Of a stretch of DNA of 64,000 nt, positions 61,801 to 64,000 are shown piece by piece; the first letter of the stretch is position 1; each line of letters starts with the position of its first letter. This stretch comes from CAZYBU01 sp964645775 (GTDB lineage Bacteria; Spirochaetota; UBA4802; UBA5550), in NCBI GenBank assembly GCA_964645775.1, contig CAZYBU010000001.1, forward strand, positions 1 to 64,000. The letters run 5' to 3'. A program made the position numbers and the translations under genes. Below the pieces are notes generated by a model. That model did no database searches and had not been told where the DNA came from. It worked only from the letters and a program-made list of their open reading frames with translations.

Positions 61801-64000
61801 CCCTTTACAGGCTCACGTGATGAATCTATGGCGAGGAGTTTTCCGAGCTGGGTGCCTCGTGAGTTCCAGAGGGAGATCATCTCTTTTATGCGTTCGGCCG
61901 TTTTATCTCTGTTTCTGAGGAGTTTTGTTGTTTCAGGATTGCGTACCGTGTTACCGCCAATAAGATGGGAGGAGAGCTCTTTCTGCAGGGATGTGAGCCT
62001 TCTGGTTTCAACTATTAAATCCTGGAAGCGCCGGGTGTCGTCCCTGTCATGGAAGTAAGGCTTAGAGCCTGTTACCAGGAGTCGTCTGAGGGCCTGCATA
62101 TATTCAAAGTGAAGGGAAAGGGCTTCACGATATTGTTTTTTCCCCAGCATGTAGTTTCTGTAATCCAGGTAAAGCTTTTCCACCTGCTGAGTCGTGTCAG
62201 CGAAAAGAGTTGAATAGGTCCTGAAATGGTTACGGGCCATCTCGAAATGGTTTCTTGCCAGTCGGGATGCTTCGAATCCTTCTACCTTTTTTCCATGCTG
62301 GTCGAGAAAACGGCCCATGTGATGATGGCTTATGAGCTGAAGTTTAACAAGCAGATACCTGTCTGAAAGTTCTACTGCGTCGATCAGGTGGGTGTAGGCG
62401 GAGGAGTAATCCCCTATCCTCTCGTAGCAGGTTGAAGCGTTTAAAAGAAGACGAACTGTTAAATCGGGATCGAGTTCACTCTTATCGTCAAGGATAGTGG
62501 TATAGATGGAAAGCGCCCACTTGTATCCATCATAGATGGTACTATGGTATGATATGATTTTATCCGCTGCGGAAAACCCTCTTCCCCGGACTCCTGACTC
62601 ATCATGGAAACGAAGCTCCGAGTAATAGTAGAGAAGGTTCGCCATGGTGGCGTCCAGGCGAAGAAGGTCACTTGTCGCCTGTCGGGAAATTTCCCTTCGT
62701 AATTCTGTCTTCTCCTCCTCGCTGACCTCCCTCCCCGCGGACTCCCTTCTATCCGTGAGTTCTTTCAGTTCATTCCTGTAGAGTCTTTTTTCGTAGCTTT
62801 CACGGAAGTTAACAAGGTGATCGATAGTCTTCTCAATTTGTCCTGCCGGGTCTCCAAGAACATCCGGCCGATTTTCCGTAAGGAAAGCGTAAAGGTCGGC
62901 CAGGTTTCGGATAGAGAGGAGCATCCCCCTGGAAGAGCCGTAATCGGACCTGCGGGCTGTTTTCCATGCGTCCTGGAAATATCGCTCGGCGGAAGAATAT
63001 TGCTCGTTTCTCATGGAGAGGATACCGAGCCTGTTAAGGGTTGCCACATAGGCCTCACGATCCAGTACATCGTTCCCCTTCTTCAGATATTTTCTCTTTA
63101 TATTCAGTACTCGAAGTGCTCCTTCCCTGTCTCCAATAGACCGGTATATCTCTTCCTGAAAGGAAAGATTAAGGAGAAGCTTCTGCCGTGTATCCAGGGG
63201 ATATACGATCCGGTTATCTCCGATAACAGCCGTATCGGGACCCAGGTTTATAAGAGGTATGGGGCCCACTCCGAAGAAGTAAAATTTCATCCTGTAGTCC
63301 CTGGGGTCATTGTCCCGGGAGCGGAGCCGCCGTTCGGTCTCCTTCAGGATTTCCAAAGCTTTAGAGGTGTTACCCATTTTTGCAAAGGCCCAGGCCGTTT
63401 CCTGTCTGTAACGGATTTTATCCACAGATATGCCTTGCCGGGCGGAAAGCTCAAGAATGCGTGTATACCAGGAAAGGGCTTCCTGGTAATCTCCCTCTTC
63501 CCGGGCCAGGAGGGCGAAATATTTCATAAGGATCAACTTCTGGTGTGCATATACTCCCGCTTCTCTTCCGCTTTCCATGGCGTCGTAGCTGTTCCGGGCC
63601 CGTTGGAATTCGATCTTCGCTTTCTGATTGTCGCCTGTCTGCCAGAGGGAATATGCGTAATGAAATGAGAAGAGGGCTTCCTCCAGCCGATTCGAAAAGC
63701 GTTTTTTGTAGACACGTGTTTCGTTATAATGATGCCGCGCCCTGGGATAATTGGTCAGGATGAAGTAATTATTAGCCAGAGTAAGGTGAATGTTTCCTTC
63801 CTGTTCCGGGTTGCCACCTTCGTTGTTCTGAACCAGAGCCTTTTCGAGCATATTAATGTTCCGTTCTACAAGACGTTCCGGGAAATACCTGCCCAGTACA
63901 CGGTTGACGCGGTTGTCTTTCGGTTTGCGCATAAGATCGATATACTGATAAATCCAGCTTTTCAGCAGGTAGGGCTCAATAAAGGACTCATCGATAAAGA
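58881..64000 (-). CDS. Giant TPR protein with CHAT-like domains, 5-prime end beyond the window
   Basis: At least 1705 aa, as the frame stays open through the right edge (residues FIDESFIEPYLLKSW precede the first internal ATG at 63932). The N-terminal part and middle are TPR-like helical repeats. Two regions resemble CHAT caspase-like domains. One lies at about 61.8-61.2 kb (LALILSFNDSLMLFF to KILVSWDMTSIS). The second is at the C-terminus (ILIHTGQNMSDIPIAIMG, YYVPSLAALG, and the end FRQALNEVRTSRRFTHPAYW). The usual catalytic ATHG and SACxTG motifs are not seen; the corresponding places read SIGSSGA and TASTGT. It is probably a non-catalytic scaffold or a diverged protease. Convergent with the activase gene. 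Confidence 0.7.
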   Translation of the reverse strand, partial: FIDESFIEPYLLKSWIYQYIDLMRKPKDNRVNRVLGRYFPERLVERNINMLEKALVQNNEGGNPEQEGNIHLTLANNYFILTNYPRARHHYNETRVYKKRFSNRLEEALFSFHYAYSLWQTGDNQKAKIEFQRARNSYDAMESGREAGVYAHQKLILMKYFALLAREEGDYQEALSWYTRILELSARQGISVDKIRYRQETAWAFAKMGNTSKALEILKETERRLRSRDNDPRDYRMKFYFFGVGPIPLINLGPDTAVIGDNRIVYPLDTRQKLLLNLSFQEEIYRSIGDREGALRVLNIKRKYLKKGNDVLDREAYVATLNRLGILSMRNEQYSSAERYFQDAWKTARRSDYGSSRGMLLSIRNLADLYAFLTENRPDVLGDPAGQIEKTIDHLVNFRESYEKRLYRNELKELTDRRESAGREVSEEEKTELRREISRQATSDLLRLDATMANLLYYYSELRFHDESGVRGRGFSAADKIISYHSTIYDGYKWALSIYTTILDDKSELDPDLTVRLLLNASTCYERIGDYSSAYTHLIDAVELSDRYLLVKLQLISHHHMGRFLDQHGKKVEGFEASRLARNHFEMARNHFRTYSTLFADTTQQVEKLYLDYRNYMLGKKQYREALSLHFEYMQALRRLLVTGSKPYFHDRDDTRRFQDLIVETRRLTSLQKELSSHLIGGNTVRNPETTKLLRNRDKTAERIKEMISLWNSRGTQLGKLLAIDSSREPVKGPLALILSFNDSLMLFFRKGGQFGLTDIPSEGFIPEELFSDDDFAIILTEEFLSLIKDGLRPPSRAIVLAGPEPPPALDEGPPEEIQVFGSFLNISGYETIRGNMTEEASYRVFPCVIDLDDTPVLQTSWFFSRPRLRPTLLLLRQGKRTFHEELLLHSAANYAGVRKILVSWDMTSISADKYINYALTGTDPPEGRFYQTSRGTFDNDRDASMALKRYRDWLANGNIGEAMTSLNRWYQITGEEGRRRYIFEGGRLLYLQGHIKQSEEEFSKLMERGEDTFLQPASAAWLIHLALVRGDLNNFMKRLEDYSELIGETAVWKQYSSLEASLSSGTIPELQKGKTINDFSMGRACLISAELLTLQHEDYSSLSECLSDKKTIYSNREKEIIHTLKNGKGVLPINPESGTNPERYDIDDLPEVRRWESWRDRLAWYRKAMEEKYRGTPEAEQILEIWANDCDSLELSYLRKKVLLRRIYNQLSMEEPRSARTYLRRGENIPSRRYNLNRNYNLAAIEVDLAMGDPDNAEEKIESLLFEPVTPDLAFTLYLLRAESMLLRLGKEKMPSPESSEILNRAIHQIHRKIDGEIFLLQSFSRMDILLRLHERYITWLMKSGYHDQALYVLELLIQMQAIHDSGFEVTGEKIAIDGEEPLQSIKENPSLLLSRLIPSLPLDSIHASMPENTVIFSLTETDNNIFIWLLAHDMKRWLIINETSEKLQTIREEYRQSLKNLTPSFSISRKLHDLLSPAAPDLERYKNILIHTGQNMSDIPIAIMGTESLLVEKHRIYYVPSLAALGSPYHRAIPRVAIYGEPAGMEAEVDLQALRSSGIQEVRENRDGRISFFPGTLYYKKSERALFTGKGIPYSASIGSSGAAYVPYVPEMLSPGSLGLVTASTGTPALIVAESFVSGANRHLFTHRLHARLADGESLNRAFRQALNEVRTSRRFTHPAYWEGIRLYIHSLDVLEKSRLKEK

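Overview
The window comes from a spirochaete (Spirochaetota), probably an anaerobe or facultative anaerobe. The strongest evidence is a tandem pair of FlaB-type flagellins (28572-29417 and 29647-30498) carrying the spirochaetal MIINHNMSAIN start and the SMWFHMGANM motif; overall they look closer to Leptospira FlaB than to Treponema FlaB. A molybdopterin oxidoreductase with its own Fe-S and cytochrome b subunits, a CoA-dehydratase-type activase and large TPR proteins fit an anaerobic spirochaete. No rRNA, tRNA, CRISPR array, insertion sequence or complete prophage was seen.

Layout. 1-680: a probable breakpoint joins the tail of an unknown minus-strand gene to the tail of a Crp/Fnr regulator. 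680-5341: a tightly overlapping cytochrome c maturation operon, ccmABCDEF, with the unusual Cys-type CcmE and no ccmG/H. 5411-6112: ispD. 6200-12774: a molybdoenzyme island made of a Cys-rich MerR regulator, an HD/zinc-ribbon protein, a three-subunit molybdopterin oxidoreductase, mobB, and a second paralogous Cys-rich MerR, followed by an ArsR regulator. 13359-18284: housekeeping biosynthesis (an aroK-aroC fusion, ribF, guaA, purE). 18455-25099: a membrane TPR protein with a degenerate Mrr-like domain, lipoproteins, cheD, an HDOD protein, a methyltransferase-like protein and small proteins. 25089-28085: a membrane/spermidine-synthase-like/TPR fusion. 28095-31524: the flagellin pair with structured leaders, a strong terminator and a coiled-coil protein. 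31677-36619: aconitase, a structured 0.9 kb gap and a chemoreceptor. 36765-40799: mixed small genes, including an RND-efflux remnant, a PilZ protein, an SDR, a Cys-rich protein with a non-standard start and an outer-membrane protein. 41105-43966: an AT-richer pstSCA cluster without pstB or phoU nearby. 44224-53873: radA, a Mla-type MCE protein, a DEAD-box helicase, a large secreted transglutaminase-like protein, a GNAT enzyme and an HD-GYP response regulator. 54237-64000: a giant 2-hydroxyacyl-CoA-dehydratase-type activase, then a giant TPR/CHAT-like protein running off the right edge.

How the parts fit. The Ccm operon would mature c-type cytochromes. The molybdoenzyme set is a periplasmic, Tat-exported, quinone-linked respiratory enzyme; MobB supports cofactor synthesis and the flanking MerR/ArsR proteins are its likely regulators. 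Flagellin, CheD, the chemoreceptor, PilZ and HD-GYP proteins make a motility, chemotaxis and c-di-GMP theme. The most distinctive finding is that both flagellin leaders carry a perfect 6-bp hairpin presenting the same AAGGAG hexaloop on different stem sequences just upstream of the ribosome binding site, which looks like a CsrA-type translational switch.

All calls were made by reading sequence and motifs; no database search or folding calculation was run.
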